Assembly: GCA_049698775.1 (NCBI GenBank)
Contig: JBAVYM010000041.1
Coordinates: 14,023 to 78,022 of the forward strand
Direction of reading: 5' to 3'
Source: REEB76 sp049698775
GTDB taxonomy: Bacteria; Pseudomonadota; Gammaproteobacteria; Natronospirales; REEB76
DNA length: 64,000 nucleotides
Each line of letters opens with the position of its first letter. Positions within the stretch are counted from its first letter, which is position 1. Positions 6,737 through 15,414 of the stretch are shown here, piece by piece. Below the pieces are notes generated by a model, which was given only the letters and a program-made list of their open reading frames with translations, was not told where the DNA came from and ran no database searches. Made by a program: the position numbers and the translations under genes.

Positions 6737-8881
6737 TCAAGGCTTGATGTAGGTGTTGCTGCTGATAATCACCGCGGCGCCGTTGGTGGCGGCGAGACTC
6801 ACGGCCTCCGACTGCATTTCCTGGGTGACCGCACCGAACACCGGCGCATCCTGAGGGCAGGCGGACGGGGGTGCGGGATTCAATATTGAACCATGATCAC
6901 CTGAAGTGAATTGCACCAGCACACCGGCGTGGGCCGCCACCGGGTTGGGACCGGGATTGCTGATGAGCGTGAGACCCATGAGGTTGGTCAACAACTGGGT
7001 GGCGGAATTCGGCACCACCGTATCCGGCAGCGAACAGGCATCGAAGCCACCCACCACTTCAATCATGTGGATGGGGTCATTGACGGTGGCGGCGGCAGCG
7101 TAGTTGGCCGGATCGCCGTCATCAATGACGGTCTGGGCATTACGGAAATAATCATCATAAAACTGAGTGCCTGGCAAGACACCCTGGGCCTGGAGGCCGG
7201 CATTGATCTGCGGCAAGAAACTCTGCGAATTTAGCACCAACTGGCTGATGTCACCGCCGGGGTTGGCGAGCGTCGCGGCCACGATTTTCCTACCGTCCAC
7301 GCCCAGGAAAGTGATGCCGACGATGCCGCCCAGGGAATGACCCACGAAGAACAATTCCGAGCCGTCAAACTTGTTGAACACGGTGGGATTGGTCGGCGAG
7401 TTCACTGCCACCAGGGTCGGTACCGTCGCGGTAAGATTGATGAGGTCGGCGGCCGCTTCGCGAAAGTCGTCGCGCAAGGTTAGCAAACTGCTGAGGTTGA
7501 AGAAATACGTGCCCGAAGGCGCGATGGTGCTGCTCGCGGTGGGAAAGAACGGCGGGAACTCCGGCAGATCGAAGGTACGCTCATGGCCCTTCTGATACAG
7601 GGGATCGGCAGTGTTGGTGATGCCGTGCAGCGGTATATCAATCGCGACCACTGCGAAACACTGGCTGGCGAACGATCCGGCGATGGCCAGCATGTCTTCG
7701 CGGTTGCGGGTAATGCCATGCTGGAAAATCACCGTCTTCCAGCCGCCTGCGGGCTGGGTGCAGCCGCTTGTGGCATTCGGAATGCTGACCAGGATGGGGA
7801 TTACGTTTTGCGCCACGGTAGCGGCGGGCAGGGGCGAGAGCACGGTGGTGTCATCGCCGTTCGCGGTGTGCCAGAAACCCGTCAGCGGCGCAGTGGGATT
7901 CGCAGCCGTCGGCACAGGTAAGTAATACGGCAGCGCCACATCGCCCGCATAAAGTTCGGCCAGTTGCGCAACTGCCGGCGGTGTTTGACCGCCGGCTTGC
8001 AGAGCCTGGGCAACGGTCAAAGTGGTATCAATGATGCCCGCACCTTGGGGCTGAGCCGTCGGTTGGGCGGTGGCCGCCAAAGTTCCGAGCGTCGCGCCGA
8101 TGTATTGAGTGCTGAAACTGAACGTGAGCACGATGCTTTGCGGGTTGATCTTGGCACCCGCGGCCACCGCCAGTTGCGGCAGCGTGAACAGCGCGACTTG
8201 ATCAAGTTGCGCATTGCCGGTGGTGCCCATCTGGCCGCCGGAAAGCACCGGCAGGTCGGCCGCCTGAATCAACGCGTAATCGGAACTCGGCGCCGCAGCG
8301 TCGCCGTTCGCATCCTTGATGCCGTTGGTAAGCACCACCAGATAAGTGCTGCCACCCGCGAGCGGCTTGCAGGGCGTGATGTTCATTACCGTGCCGCCGG
8401 AGTCAGTGGCTGCTGATACACCCACGGTGTAATCGGTGCTGGCGGCGCTGCAATCGGCGCCCGGCACCAGCGGCGTGGCGCCCTTGGTGGGGTCAATGGC
8501 CTTGTTCTGCGGATTCGCCGTGACCTTGAACACGAACACGTCATCGGCATTCAGACTGGTGGGATCCAGCGACTCGGTGAAATACGCGTTGATCACTGAT
8601 TGGGTGCCGAATCCGTCCAAATGATTGATGGCGGCGGTTGCCGCATTTGCGGGACTGGCCGCCGCGGTCGTGGAAGCGAACGGGATATTCACCGTGCCGG
8701 TGGTGCTGCCGTTGAAATACAGGTCATTGGGGAAGGGCCCCACGCCACTCAACGGCGCATAGCGCACCTGGAAAGCCGAAGCCTGGCCGGCATTCTGTGA
8801 ATTTGTGGCATTGTTGCCATGCACACAGGCGGTAAGAATCAGGGCCAGAGCGGAGAGCAGAACCAGTGCGCGCCTATTCAT
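6737..8881 (-). CDS. Pla-1/cef- or VolA-like lipase lipoprotein
   Basis: This 714-residue protein starts with a lipoprotein signal (LLSALALILTAC, Cys near residue 19). The N-terminal half has the repeated Ig-like pattern of the 'virulence factor lipase N-terminal' domain (GVGPFPNDLYFNGSTTGTVNIPF, INAYFTESLDPTSLNADDVFVF). The C-terminal half is an alpha/beta hydrolase with oxyanion segment VIFQHGITRNREDMLAI and nucleophile elbow VGHSLGG (GxSxG). It probably cleaves lysophospholipids or other lipids at the cell surface. GGAGG precedes the ATG. It is monocistronic, with its own terminator, and sits between ftsY and rsmD, which are adjacent in many relatives. Confidence 0.82.
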   Translation of the reverse strand: MNRRALVLLSALALILTACVHGNNATNSQNAGQASAFQVRYAPLSGVGPFPNDLYFNGSTTGTVNIPFASTTAAASPANAATAAINHLDGFGTQSVINAYFTESLDPTSLNADDVFVFKVTANPQNKAIDPTKGATPLVPGADCSAASTDYTVGVSAATDSGGTVMNITPCKPLAGGSTYLVVLTNGIKDANGDAAAPSSDYALIQAADLPVLSGGQMGTTGNAQLDQVALFTLPQLAVAAGAKINPQSIVLTFSFSTQYIGATLGTLAATAQPTAQPQGAGIIDTTLTVAQALQAGGQTPPAVAQLAELYAGDVALPYYLPVPTAANPTAPLTGFWHTANGDDTTVLSPLPAATVAQNVIPILVSIPNATSGCTQPAGGWKTVIFQHGITRNREDMLAIAGSFASQCFAVVAIDIPLHGITNTADPLYQKGHERTFDLPEFPPFFPTASSTIAPSGTYFFNLSSLLTLRDDFREAAADLINLTATVPTLVAVNSPTNPTVFNKFDGSELFFVGHSLGGIVGITFLGVDGRKIVAATLANPGGDISQLVLNSQSFLPQINAGLQAQGVLPGTQFYDDYFRNAQTVIDDGDPANYAAAATVNDPIHMIEVVGGFDACSLPDTVVPNSATQLLTNLMGLTLISNPGPNPVAAHAGVLVQFTSGDHGSILNPAPPSACPQDAPVFGAVTQEMQSEAVSLAATNGAAVIISSNTYIKP

Positions 8882-8993
8882 TAGTTTTCCTCCATTAAAG
8901 GCGATTTAGGGTACGCTGGAGACACACCGCCACGCAAGCATCCCGAATGCATGCGGAAGACATGGCCAACTGACTGACTACGTGGAGTTGTGC

Positions 8994-9584
8994 ATGGTTA
9001 ATCCCGGCCGCGGCTACCGCAACGAATTCCGCATCATCGCCGGCCTCTGGCGACGGCGGCGGCTCAGTTTTCCGGACCTGCCCGGCATCCGGCCCTCGCC
9101 GGACCGGGTGCGGGAGACCTTGTTCAACTGGCTCATGTACCGGATTGCCGGCGCGCGTTGCCTCGACCTGTTCGCCGGCAGCGGCGCGTTGGGTCTGGAA
9201 GCCCTGTCGCGCGGCGCCGCCGGCGTGCTGTTCGTTGATCGGGAACGGCAAGTGCTGGAAGCTCTGCGTGAACATCTGGATTTATTGCATGCTGACGGTG
9301 GCGAGCTGTTGCAAGCCGACGCGCTGACGTTCTTGCGCGGACCGGCGCGGCCTTTCGACATCGTGTTCCTGGACCCGCCGTTCGACTCAACACTGTTGGC
9401 ACAATCCGTGGCGGCTTTGGAACAGACCGGCTGGCTTGCCCCGCAGGCCAACATATATATGGAATATCCCCAGGGCTTGGCCATCACGCTGCCGGCCGGC
9501 TGGGAGCGTAGTCGCGATGGCCACGCAGGCCGCGTGGGCTTTGCCCTTGCGCGCCGCACCCGCGCAAAACTTGCCCAGGATTGA
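8994..9584 (+). CDS. rsmD: 16S rRNA (guanine-966 N2) methyltransferase
   Basis: The 196-residue class I SAM methyltransferase has FRIIAGLWRRRRL and RPSPDRVRETLFNWL at its start, both signatures of RsmD. The SAM loop is LDLFAGSGALGLEALSRGA, and the catalytic motif is FLDPPF. It methylates G966 of 16S rRNA late in 30S assembly. ATG at 8994 is preferred over upstream GTG 8982 because GTGGAG then serves as the ribosome site 6 bases away and the N-terminus fits the family. coaD and yfhL follow on the same strand. Confidence 0.93.
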   Translation: MVNPGRGYRNEFRIIAGLWRRRRLSFPDLPGIRPSPDRVRETLFNWLMYRIAGARCLDLFAGSGALGLEALSRGAAGVLFVDRERQVLEALREHLDLLHADGGELLQADALTFLRGPARPFDIVFLDPPFDSTLLAQSVAALEQTGWLAPQANIYMEYPQGLAITLPAGWERSRDGHAGRVGFALARRTRAKLAQD

Positions 9585-9617
9585 AAAGCCCGCTATACAG
9601 GTACGAAAGGAGGCTCC

Positions 9618-10100
9618 ATGCCCGCCAGTATTCTCTATCCCGGTACCTTCGATCCCATCACCAACGGCCACGCTGATATCGTGCGCCGCGCCGCGCGCTT
9701 GTTTGACAAGGTGGTGGTGGCCATTGCCGCGAACCCCGGCAAGACACCGGCGTTTTCGCTGGACAAGCGCGTGACACTGGCGCGCGCGGCGCTGGTGGAC
9801 ATCCCCAATGCCGAAGTGCTGGGCTTCGCGGAGCTGACCGTGGCGTTTGCGCGCAAGCACGGCATCCACGCGATTCTGCGTGGCCTGCGCGCGGTGTCGG
9901 ATTTCGAGTTTGAGTTTCAGTTGGCGGCCATGAACCGGCATCTCGGGCCGGACGTGGAAACCATCTTCATGTCGCCGGCGGAGCAGTTCACGTTCATTTC
10001 TTCGAGCCTGGTGCGGGAAATCGCCGCACTCGGCGGTGACGTGGCCCAATTCGTGCACCCGGCGGTAATGACGGAATTGCGCAAACTCAAGAAGGGTTAA
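9618..10100 (+). CDS. coaD: phosphopantetheine adenylyltransferase
   Basis: The 160-residue enzyme transfers AMP from ATP to 4'-phosphopantetheine, the penultimate step of coenzyme A synthesis. The nucleotidyltransferase motif GTFDPITNGHADIV (TxGH) lies at the N-terminus, followed by the substrate loop ILRGLRAVSDFEFEFQLA, and ISSSLVREIA near the C-terminus. Length is exactly typical. AAAGGAGG lies 7 bases before the ATG. Together with coaBC at 45 kb, two steps of the CoA pathway are in this window. Confidence 0.97.
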   Translation: MPASILYPGTFDPITNGHADIVRRAARLFDKVVVAIAANPGKTPAFSLDKRVTLARAALVDIPNAEVLGFAELTVAFARKHGIHAILRGLRAVSDFEFEFQLAAMNRHLGPDVETIFMSPAEQFTFISSSLVREIAALGGDVAQFVHPAVMTELRKLKKG

Positions 10101-10133
10101 AATCGCGGCTGGTATTCATCAGCCGCAGACAGC

Positions 10134-10382
10134 ATGGCACTCAAAATCACTGACGCCTGCATCAACTGTGACGTGTGCGAGCCGGAATGTCCGAACCACG
10201 CCATCAGCCAGGGCGAGGAAATCTACGAGATCAATCCAGATCTATGCACTGAATGTGTCGGTCATTTCGACACGCCCCAGTGCCGGCAGGTGTGCCCAGT
10301 GGACTGCATCCCGCTGGACGAAGTGCATGTGGAAACCCGCGAGCAACTGCTGGCGAAATACCGGCGGATTACCGGCAATTAG
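10134..10382 (+). CDS. yfhL: YfhL-type 2[4Fe-4S] ferredoxin
   Basis: The 82-residue protein has the first cluster motif CINCDVCEPECPNHAI and the second CTECVGHFDTPQCRQVCPVDC, with the inserted residues between cysteines that mark the Alv/YfhL ferredoxins of very low potential. It starts 33 bp after coaD, an order conserved in many gammaproteobacteria. Its electron partner is not known from this context. Confidence 0.92.
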   Translation: MALKITDACINCDVCEPECPNHAISQGEEIYEINPDLCTECVGHFDTPQCRQVCPVDCIPLDEVHVETREQLLAKYRRITGN

Positions 10383-10433
10383 TCTGGGTCACGACCGGCG
10401 GGGCCGGGCCCGCGGTATTTGGCATCTTGCGCC

Positions 10434-10447
10434 TTGATTCATATCAA
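10434..10447 (+). promoter_or_regulatory. FNR/Dnr box of the norB promoter
   Basis: TTGATTCATATCAA is a perfect TTGAT-N4-ATCAA dyad. A -10-like TATAGT lies at 10470-10475, which predicts a start near 10482. The box centre is then about 41.5 bp upstream, the exact spacing of a class II FNR/Dnr-activated promoter. It stands in front of the NO reductase gene. A Dnr-type regulator is encoded 3 kb downstream. Confidence 0.85.
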
Positions 10448-10520
10448 GTTCCCGGATGGACGGATAACCTATAGTCGCGTCGTTATCTACCTCACGGAAT
10501 CTATCTCACGGAGCATGGCC

Positions 10521-12845
10521 ATGGGTACAGTTATGGATGGCGTTACCGAGGCTCCCCTTTCACCTTGGTGGGTGCGCAGCATCGTTGCGGTGATGGTGCT
10601 GGGCTTTGCGGTGCTCATTCTGATCACGGTGCTGGGCTATCGGAATGCGCCGCCGATCCCGGCAAAGGTAGTTGACGCACAGGGCGCAACCCTGTTCACC
10701 GGCGAAGATGTCGGCAGCGGTCAGGCGGTGTTCCTGAAATATGGGCTGATGGACAACGGCAGCATCTGGGGCCACGGCGCCTACCTCGGTCCTGATTTCT
10801 CCGCGCAAGCGCTACACCACATCGGCGAGGACACTGCCGAGGCGCTCGCACAACAGCAGTTCGGCAAACCGCTCGCGCAACTGATCCCGATGCAGCAGGC
10901 GGCGGTGCGCTCACAAGTTGCGGTCGAGCTCAAAACCAATCGCTACGACCCTGCTACAGGTACATTGGCGCTGACACCCGCAGAAACTGCGGCGTGGCAT
11001 CAACAGATCACTCACTGGACCGATTACTTCAAGAATCCGGTCGGCAATGGCGGTCTCAAGCCCAATCTGATAACCGATCCGACCGAGCTGCATCAATTCA
11101 CCGCCTTCGTCACCTGGGCGGCCTGGGCCTCGGTGGCCAATCGGCCCGGCTACGACTACTCCTATACCAACAACTTCCCCTACGACCCGTTGGTCGGCAA
11201 CACTCCGATATCCGGCGCTTTGCTATGGAGCGCGTTGAGCCTTTTGGTGCTGCTGGCCGGCATCGCCGCGGTGCTGTTAATGTTTGGAAAATTCGACTAT
11301 CTCGGCTGGATTTCACGCGGAAACCGCCCCCACCCCAGCATCGTTCCGGGCCAGGCCAGTCCCGGACAGCGCGCACTGGTCAAGTACTTCGTGGTCGTGG
11401 CACTGCTGTTTCTGTTCCAGACCCTGGTCGGAGGCGGTGTCGCGCACTATCGCGCCGATCCGGGCAGTTTCTACGGTTTCCAGTTGGAAACCATCTTCCC
11501 CAGCAACCTGCTGCGTACCTGGCATTTGCAGAGCGCCATCATCTGGATTGCAACCGCCTATGTCGCCGCCGCGCTGTTCCTCGGCCGTGGGCTGCGCGAC
11601 AACGAACCGCACGGATTCGCACTGTGGGTTAATCTGCTATTCGTCGCGTTCGTCGCGGTGATCGTCGGCAGTCTGCTCGGCGAGTGGCTTGGCATCACGC
11701 AGATGCTCGGACAATGGTGGTTCTGGCTCGGTAATCAGGGTTGGGAATACCTGGAGCTGGGGCGCATCTGGCAATATCTGTTGGTGATCGGACTGCTGGT
11801 GTGGTTCGCGTTGCTGTGGTGGGTGGCGCGGCCACGTGAGGTGGCCGATGCCAGCGCGCGCCCGATCGTGCGGATGTTCCTGTTGGCATCGCTCGCGATC
11901 CCGCTGTTCTACCTGCCGGCGCTGTTCTACGGCGCGAAGACCAACTACACGATTGTCGATACCTGGCGCTTCTGGATCATCCACCTGTGGGTCGAGGGCT
12001 TCTTCGAGTTCTTCGCCACCACCATCGTCGCGCTGGTGTTTTTCCAACTCGGGCTCGCCAGGCGCAATACCGCGCTGCGCGTGATCTATCTGGACGCGAT
12101 CCTGTATTTTCTGGGCGGCCTGATCGGTACCGGTCACCACTGGTACTTCGAAGGCCATACCCAGTTCAACATGGCGATGTCGGCGTTGTTCTCGGTGCTG
12201 GAAGTGGTGCCGCTGACCTTGCTGACGCTGGATGCCTGGGATTTTGTCAATACCACCCGTGGAACGGTAGATATTGACGGCCAGCCGCGCCGCGTACCAC
12301 ACAAGTGGACTTTCTACTTCCTTATGGCGGTGGGTTTCTGGAACTTTGTCGGGGCCGGCATGTTCGGCTTCCTGATCAATCTGCCGATCGTCAGTTACTA
12401 CGAGGTCGGCACACAGTTGACGCCCAATCACGGCCACGCCGCGATGATGGGCGTGTTCGGCATGCTGGCAATCGCGCTGATGGTGTTCGTGCTGCGCCAA
12501 ACCACCGATGAAGCGCGTTGGCCCGGTATCGAAAAGTACATCAAAGTAGCCTTCTGGGGCACCAATGTCGGCTTGGCAATGATGATCGTGATGAGCCTGT
12601 TTCCGAGCGGCGTGTTGCAGGTGTGGGATGTGGTACAGCATGGCTACTGGCATGCACGCAGCCTCGAATTCACCGGCACCCATCGCGCGCGCGTGATCGA
12701 GTGGTTGCGCCTGCCGGGTGATCTGGTGTTCATCTTTCTCGGTGCACTGCCGCTGGTAATCGCTGCGATCAAGACGTATTTCGGCATGCGGCGGGATCGT
12801 GCCGCGGAAGCTGCTCCGGCAGCCAGAATCCGGAGCGTGCCGTGA
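10521..12845 (+). CDS. norB: quinol-dependent nitric oxide reductase (qNOR)
   Basis: The product is about 774 residues, the length of the single-subunit quinol type: an N-terminal hydrophilic extension (VDAQGATLFTGEDVGSGQAVFLKYGLM, residues 50-240) fused to a 12-helix haem-copper oxidase core. Haem and metal ligands are visible in TWHLQSA, IIHLWVEGFFEFF, GTGHHWYFEGH and NHGHAAMMGVFGM. It reduces two NO to N2O with electrons from quinol. ATG 10521 is chosen because GGAG lies 7 bases upstream. ATG 10515 in the same frame is also possible. It is driven by a Dnr box and overlaps the next gene by GTGA. Confidence 0.95.
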   Translation: MGTVMDGVTEAPLSPWWVRSIVAVMVLGFAVLILITVLGYRNAPPIPAKVVDAQGATLFTGEDVGSGQAVFLKYGLMDNGSIWGHGAYLGPDFSAQALHHIGEDTAEALAQQQFGKPLAQLIPMQQAAVRSQVAVELKTNRYDPATGTLALTPAETAAWHQQITHWTDYFKNPVGNGGLKPNLITDPTELHQFTAFVTWAAWASVANRPGYDYSYTNNFPYDPLVGNTPISGALLWSALSLLVLLAGIAAVLLMFGKFDYLGWISRGNRPHPSIVPGQASPGQRALVKYFVVVALLFLFQTLVGGGVAHYRADPGSFYGFQLETIFPSNLLRTWHLQSAIIWIATAYVAAALFLGRGLRDNEPHGFALWVNLLFVAFVAVIVGSLLGEWLGITQMLGQWWFWLGNQGWEYLELGRIWQYLLVIGLLVWFALLWWVARPREVADASARPIVRMFLLASLAIPLFYLPALFYGAKTNYTIVDTWRFWIIHLWVEGFFEFFATTIVALVFFQLGLARRNTALRVIYLDAILYFLGGLIGTGHHWYFEGHTQFNMAMSALFSVLEVVPLTLLTLDAWDFVNTTRGTVDIDGQPRRVPHKWTFYFLMAVGFWNFVGAGMFGFLINLPIVSYYEVGTQLTPNHGHAAMMGVFGMLAIALMVFVLRQTTDEARWPGIEKYIKVAFWGTNVGLAMMIVMSLFPSGVLQVWDVVQHGYWHARSLEFTGTHRARVIEWLRLPGDLVFIFLGALPLVIAAIKTYFGMRRDRAAEAAPAARIRSVP

Positions 12846-13303
12846 CATTGCTCGGTGCCGTCATCGCCGTGCACGTGCTTTCCGTGTTGTGGTGGATCGG
12901 CGGGCTGGCGTTCGTGACGACAGTGGTATTGCCGTCGCTGCGCAAGGCGCAACTGGGCGACCGCCGCACCGCGTTCCACACCATCGAAAACCGCTTTGAA
13001 CCCCAAGCGCGGATTGCGGTGCTGCTGGCGGGACTGTCGGGCCTGTATCTGCTGATCCGGCTGGATCTGTGGGCCTGGTTTCTACAAGCCCGGTTCTGGT
13101 GGCTGGACGCCATGGCCCTGTTCTGGCTATTCTTTGTACTTCTGCTGTTCGTACTCGGGCCGACGGGAATGCTCAAGCAGGTTATGAATCGTAGCGGTGA
13201 CGACGCGGCTGTTTGGCGGCGTATGCACCGCATTCATCTCAGCTTGCTGGTCATTGCATTGGTGATCGTCGCCGGTGCGGTCTCCGGCAGCCACGGTTAT
13301 TGA
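12842..13303 (+). CDS. four-helix membrane protein co-translated with norB (CopD-like)
   Basis: The 153-residue protein begins at a GTG overlapping the norB stop codon (GTGA), so it should be made in step with NO reductase. It has four membrane segments: LLGAVIAVHVLSVLWWIGGLAFV, IAVLLAGLSGLYLLI, AMALFWLFFVLLLFVLGP and LSLLVIALVIVAGAV. Conserved-looking histidines are in helix 1 (AVHVL) and before helix 4 (RRMHRIHLS), resembling small CopD/DUF2269-type b-haem membrane proteins. A role in haem or copper supply, or in electron entry to NorB, is an inference from position. Confidence 0.75.
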   Translation: MTLLGAVIAVHVLSVLWWIGGLAFVTTVVLPSLRKAQLGDRRTAFHTIENRFEPQARIAVLLAGLSGLYLLIRLDLWAWFLQARFWWLDAMALFWLFFVLLLFVLGPTGMLKQVMNRSGDDAAVWRRMHRIHLSLLVIALVIVAGAVSGSHGY

Positions 13304-13311
13304 GGATGGCC

Positions 13312-13827
13312 ATGTTGAGCTTCGATCCGGTCACGACATTGGCGGATGAGCATGTGGCGCTTGCACAACTGTTTGCACGTCATCAGGAGGCTCTGGTCAC
13401 GCGCGCCTGGGCACGTGCCGCACGACTGCTGGATCATTACCGGAAGCGGCTTCAATATCACATCCAGTTGGAGGAGCATTACCTGCTGCCCTACTGCGTC
13501 GAAGAAAGGGCGCCTGGCCATTGGCAAGCACACGTCTATATGGCCGAACACCGCCGCCTTGAGGAGCTGTTGAGCAAGGCAGGCAAACGGTTGGCGGTCG
13601 CACGCCGTCGCGGCGTCACCGCGGCCGCACTCATCGCGCTGCTGGATGAGGAAAAGACACTGAAGCATGTCGTGGAGCACCACTATCAGCGGGAAGAGAT
13701 ATCGCTGTTCACGGTGCTGCGGCAGTCGCTGCCGGAAGAAGTTCGCATTGGACTCACGCATATTCTCATGCATCACGACATGCCGCCTGTTGTCCAGACT
13801 GGTAATGAGCGCGCCGAAAGCCGGTGA
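13312..13827 (+). CDS. hemerythrin-like HHE-domain protein
   Basis: The 171-residue protein has the four-helix hemerythrin ligand pattern: LADEHVALAQLFARHQ, HIQLEEHYLLPYC, HVYMAEHRRLEELL, and HVVEHHYQREEISLF. It should bind a di-iron centre and is likely to bind O2 or NO or to take part in iron-sulfur repair, as other denitrification-linked HHE proteins do. ATG 13312 is preferred over 13306 because GAGG is then 6 bases away. It follows the CopD-like gene by 8 bp and completes the norB operon. Confidence 0.82.
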   Translation: MLSFDPVTTLADEHVALAQLFARHQEALVTRAWARAARLLDHYRKRLQYHIQLEEHYLLPYCVEERAPGHWQAHVYMAEHRRLEELLSKAGKRLAVARRRGVTAAALIALLDEEKTLKHVVEHHYQREEISLFTVLRQSLPEEVRIGLTHILMHHDMPPVVQTGNERAESR

Positions 13828-13856
13828 ACCTGTTTTTGTTTTCGGGCGAGGATGTT

Positions 13857-14543
13857 CTAGTGCATATGCCGGCGTAGCCTTTCAGTATCAAGCAGGGTCA
13901 CTTCTTCATCCGCTACCTCAATCAGGCCTTCTTCGCTGAGCGTCCTGAGCGTGCGCGAGAAGGTTTCCGGCGTCACCGCCACATGCGCAGCGATCAGCAT
14001 CTTGCGCGCCGGCAAGATGACAGTGACTTTGCCGCGCTGGCCCTCGGGCACCAGACCCAGCAGATAGTGCACCACGCGGAAGCGGCTGTTTTGCAGGGTC
14101 AGGGCTTCGATCTCGTCCCAGTGCGCCTGGATGCGTTGCGTCATCTGCGCCATGACCGCACGTGCCGTATCGAAGGATTCGCGCAGCATGTCCAGGAATG
14201 CCGCGCGTTCAATGCCGACCAGAATACCGTCTTCGATACCGGCCGCGTGCACCGGGTAATGTGGTTCATCCATGAACATGACGCTTTCCGCGAAACTCTG
14301 TCCGGGGCGGATCAGGCGCATGATCTTTTCCTGCCCGTCCGCCGATACCCGGTAGAGTTTCACCGCGCCGGATTGCAGCAGGAAGAATGACTGCGCAGGA
14401 TCCCCCTGGCTGAACAGCGCTTCGCCGGCCTTGAAAGCATGGGTATGGATGTGTGTCAGCAGCCTGTTGCGCTGGCCCTCAGTGAGCGCCGAGAACAGGT
14501 AATGATGGCGTAATTCGCGCGCGAGCTGATTATGGTTGTCCAC
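13857..14543 (-). CDS. dnr: Dnr-type Crp/Fnr transcriptional regulator
   Basis: The 228-residue regulator closely follows Pseudomonas DNR: HHYLFSALTEGQRNRLL, FKAGEALFSQGDPAQSFFLLQSG, FAESVMFMDEPHYPVHA, DEIEALTLQNSRFRVVHYLL. A helix-turn-helix lies in MLIAAHVAVTPETFSRTLRTL with recognition residues ETFSR. It contains no cysteine, so it cannot bind the oxygen-sensing [4Fe-4S] cluster of FNR; DNR proteins sense NO through haem. It is transcribed toward the norB operon and shares a perfect Dnr box in its upstream region with fdxA. The expected targets are the three boxes in this window. Confidence 0.9.
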   Translation of the reverse strand: MDNHNQLARELRHHYLFSALTEGQRNRLLTHIHTHAFKAGEALFSQGDPAQSFFLLQSGAVKLYRVSADGQEKIMRLIRPGQSFAESVMFMDEPHYPVHAAGIEDGILVGIERAAFLDMLRESFDTARAVMAQMTQRIQAHWDEIEALTLQNSRFRVVHYLLGLVPEGQRGKVTVILPARKMLIAAHVAVTPETFSRTLRTLSEEGLIEVADEEVTLLDTERLRRHMH

Positions 14544-14598
14544 GGGTTTTCACCGGAAGCTTTGGCAAACTCACTTGACGGCTACAGGTGTCGCACAC

Positions 14599-14612
14599 TT
14601 GATATGCATCAA
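14599..14612. promoter_or_regulatory. FNR/Dnr box between dnr and fdxA
   Basis: TTGATATGCATCAA is a perfect TTGAT-N4-ATCAA dyad in the divergent gap between dnr and fdxA. It lies about 76 bp before the fdxA start and 56 bp before the dnr start. It could activate fdxA and also give dnr autoregulation. No strong -10 box is apparent on either side, so which gene it serves is not settled. Confidence 0.75.
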
Positions 14613-14681
14613 GGCGCTGCCGGCAACATTGCAGGCACCATTATCTACGCTCCAGCGAAGGTGGGGCAAGGAGTTGGCGCC

Positions 14682-15005
14682 GTGACCCATGTGGTGACAG
14701 AAAACTGCATCAAGTGCAAATACACCGACTGCGTGGAAGTCTGTCCCGTGGATTGCTTCCACGAAGGCCCGAACTTCCTGGTGATTGATCCCGAGGAGTG
14801 CATAGATTGCACCCTGTGCGTGGCGGAATGTCCGGCTGAAGCGATCTTTGCCGACGGCGACGTGCCCAACGGCCAGGAGTATTTCCTGGCCATCAACGCG
14901 GAGCTGGCGCTGAAATGGCCGGTCATAGCTCGCAAGATTCCGGCACCGGCGGATGCAAAACAGTGGGACGGCGTGCCGGACAAGCTCCCGTTGCTGAAGC
15001 GCTGA
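14682..15005 (+). CDS. fdxA: 7Fe ferredoxin FdxA
   Basis: From the GTG at 14682 (AAGGAG 8 bases upstream) the product is 107 residues, the standard FdxA length. It opens with VTHVVTENCIKCKYTDCVEVCPVDCF, the [3Fe-4S]/[4Fe-4S] binding half, followed by CIDCTLCVAECPAEAI. The C-terminal tail (NAELALKWPVIARKIPAPADA) is also typical. It is a soluble low-potential electron carrier. The longer open frame upstream is rejected because it runs through the Dnr box. Confidence 0.93.
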   Translation: MTHVVTENCIKCKYTDCVEVCPVDCFHEGPNFLVIDPEECIDCTLCVAECPAEAIFADGDVPNGQEYFLAINAELALKWPVIARKIPAPADAKQWDGVPDKLPLLKR

Positions 15006-15021
15006 TGGTCAAGGAGAAGGC

Positions 15022-15330
15022 ATGGCTGTGGCGCTGGAAACCCCGAATGCTCAAAAGGTGTATTACGTCACCTGGGAAGAGCTACCGCTATCCTGCCCGA
15101 CACCCGCGATGAGCCTGTGGAACTCGCACCAGCGAGTGTATCTGCCCATACAGGAGAGCGGGCGCGAACAATGCCCGTATTGCGGATCGGTTTATATTCT
15201 GGTGGACCCGGACCCCGACGCGGCGCCTGCCAAGCTGAATAATGTGGAGATTGAACGGTTTTATCACCAGCAGCGCACGATCCTGCGCAAGCGGCGTGTC
15301 CCGGACACTCCGGCCGCGCCATCGCATTGA
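15022..15330 (+). CDS. CHCC zinc-finger domain protein
   Basis: The 102-residue protein has a short zinc-binding region: SLWNSHQRVYLPI followed by EQCPYCGSVYIL, the His and Cys ligands of the zf-CHCC family (related to the mitochondrial complex I subunit NDUFS6). The N-terminal VYYVTWEELPLSCPTP and the basic C-terminal tail are extra. It starts 16 bp after fdxA, preceded by AAGGAG, and is probably co-transcribed with it. The function of the bacterial stand-alone forms is not known to me. Confidence 0.8.
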   Translation: MAVALETPNAQKVYYVTWEELPLSCPTPAMSLWNSHQRVYLPIQESGREQCPYCGSVYILVDPDPDAAPAKLNNVEIERFYHQQRTILRKRRVPDTPAAPSH

Positions 15331-15414
15331 TCAAAGACAAACTGGTGGAGCGAAGCTGAAGCCCTGAACGCTGCGGAGTCGAACGGAAACAGGGTCAGGT
15401 TCTGCACGCTACGC

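Noticed and set aside
11637..12848. A 403-codon minus-strand frame over norB
   Set aside because: Antisense to NorB; His/Gln/Arg-rich composition is typical of mirrored GC-rich coding DNA.
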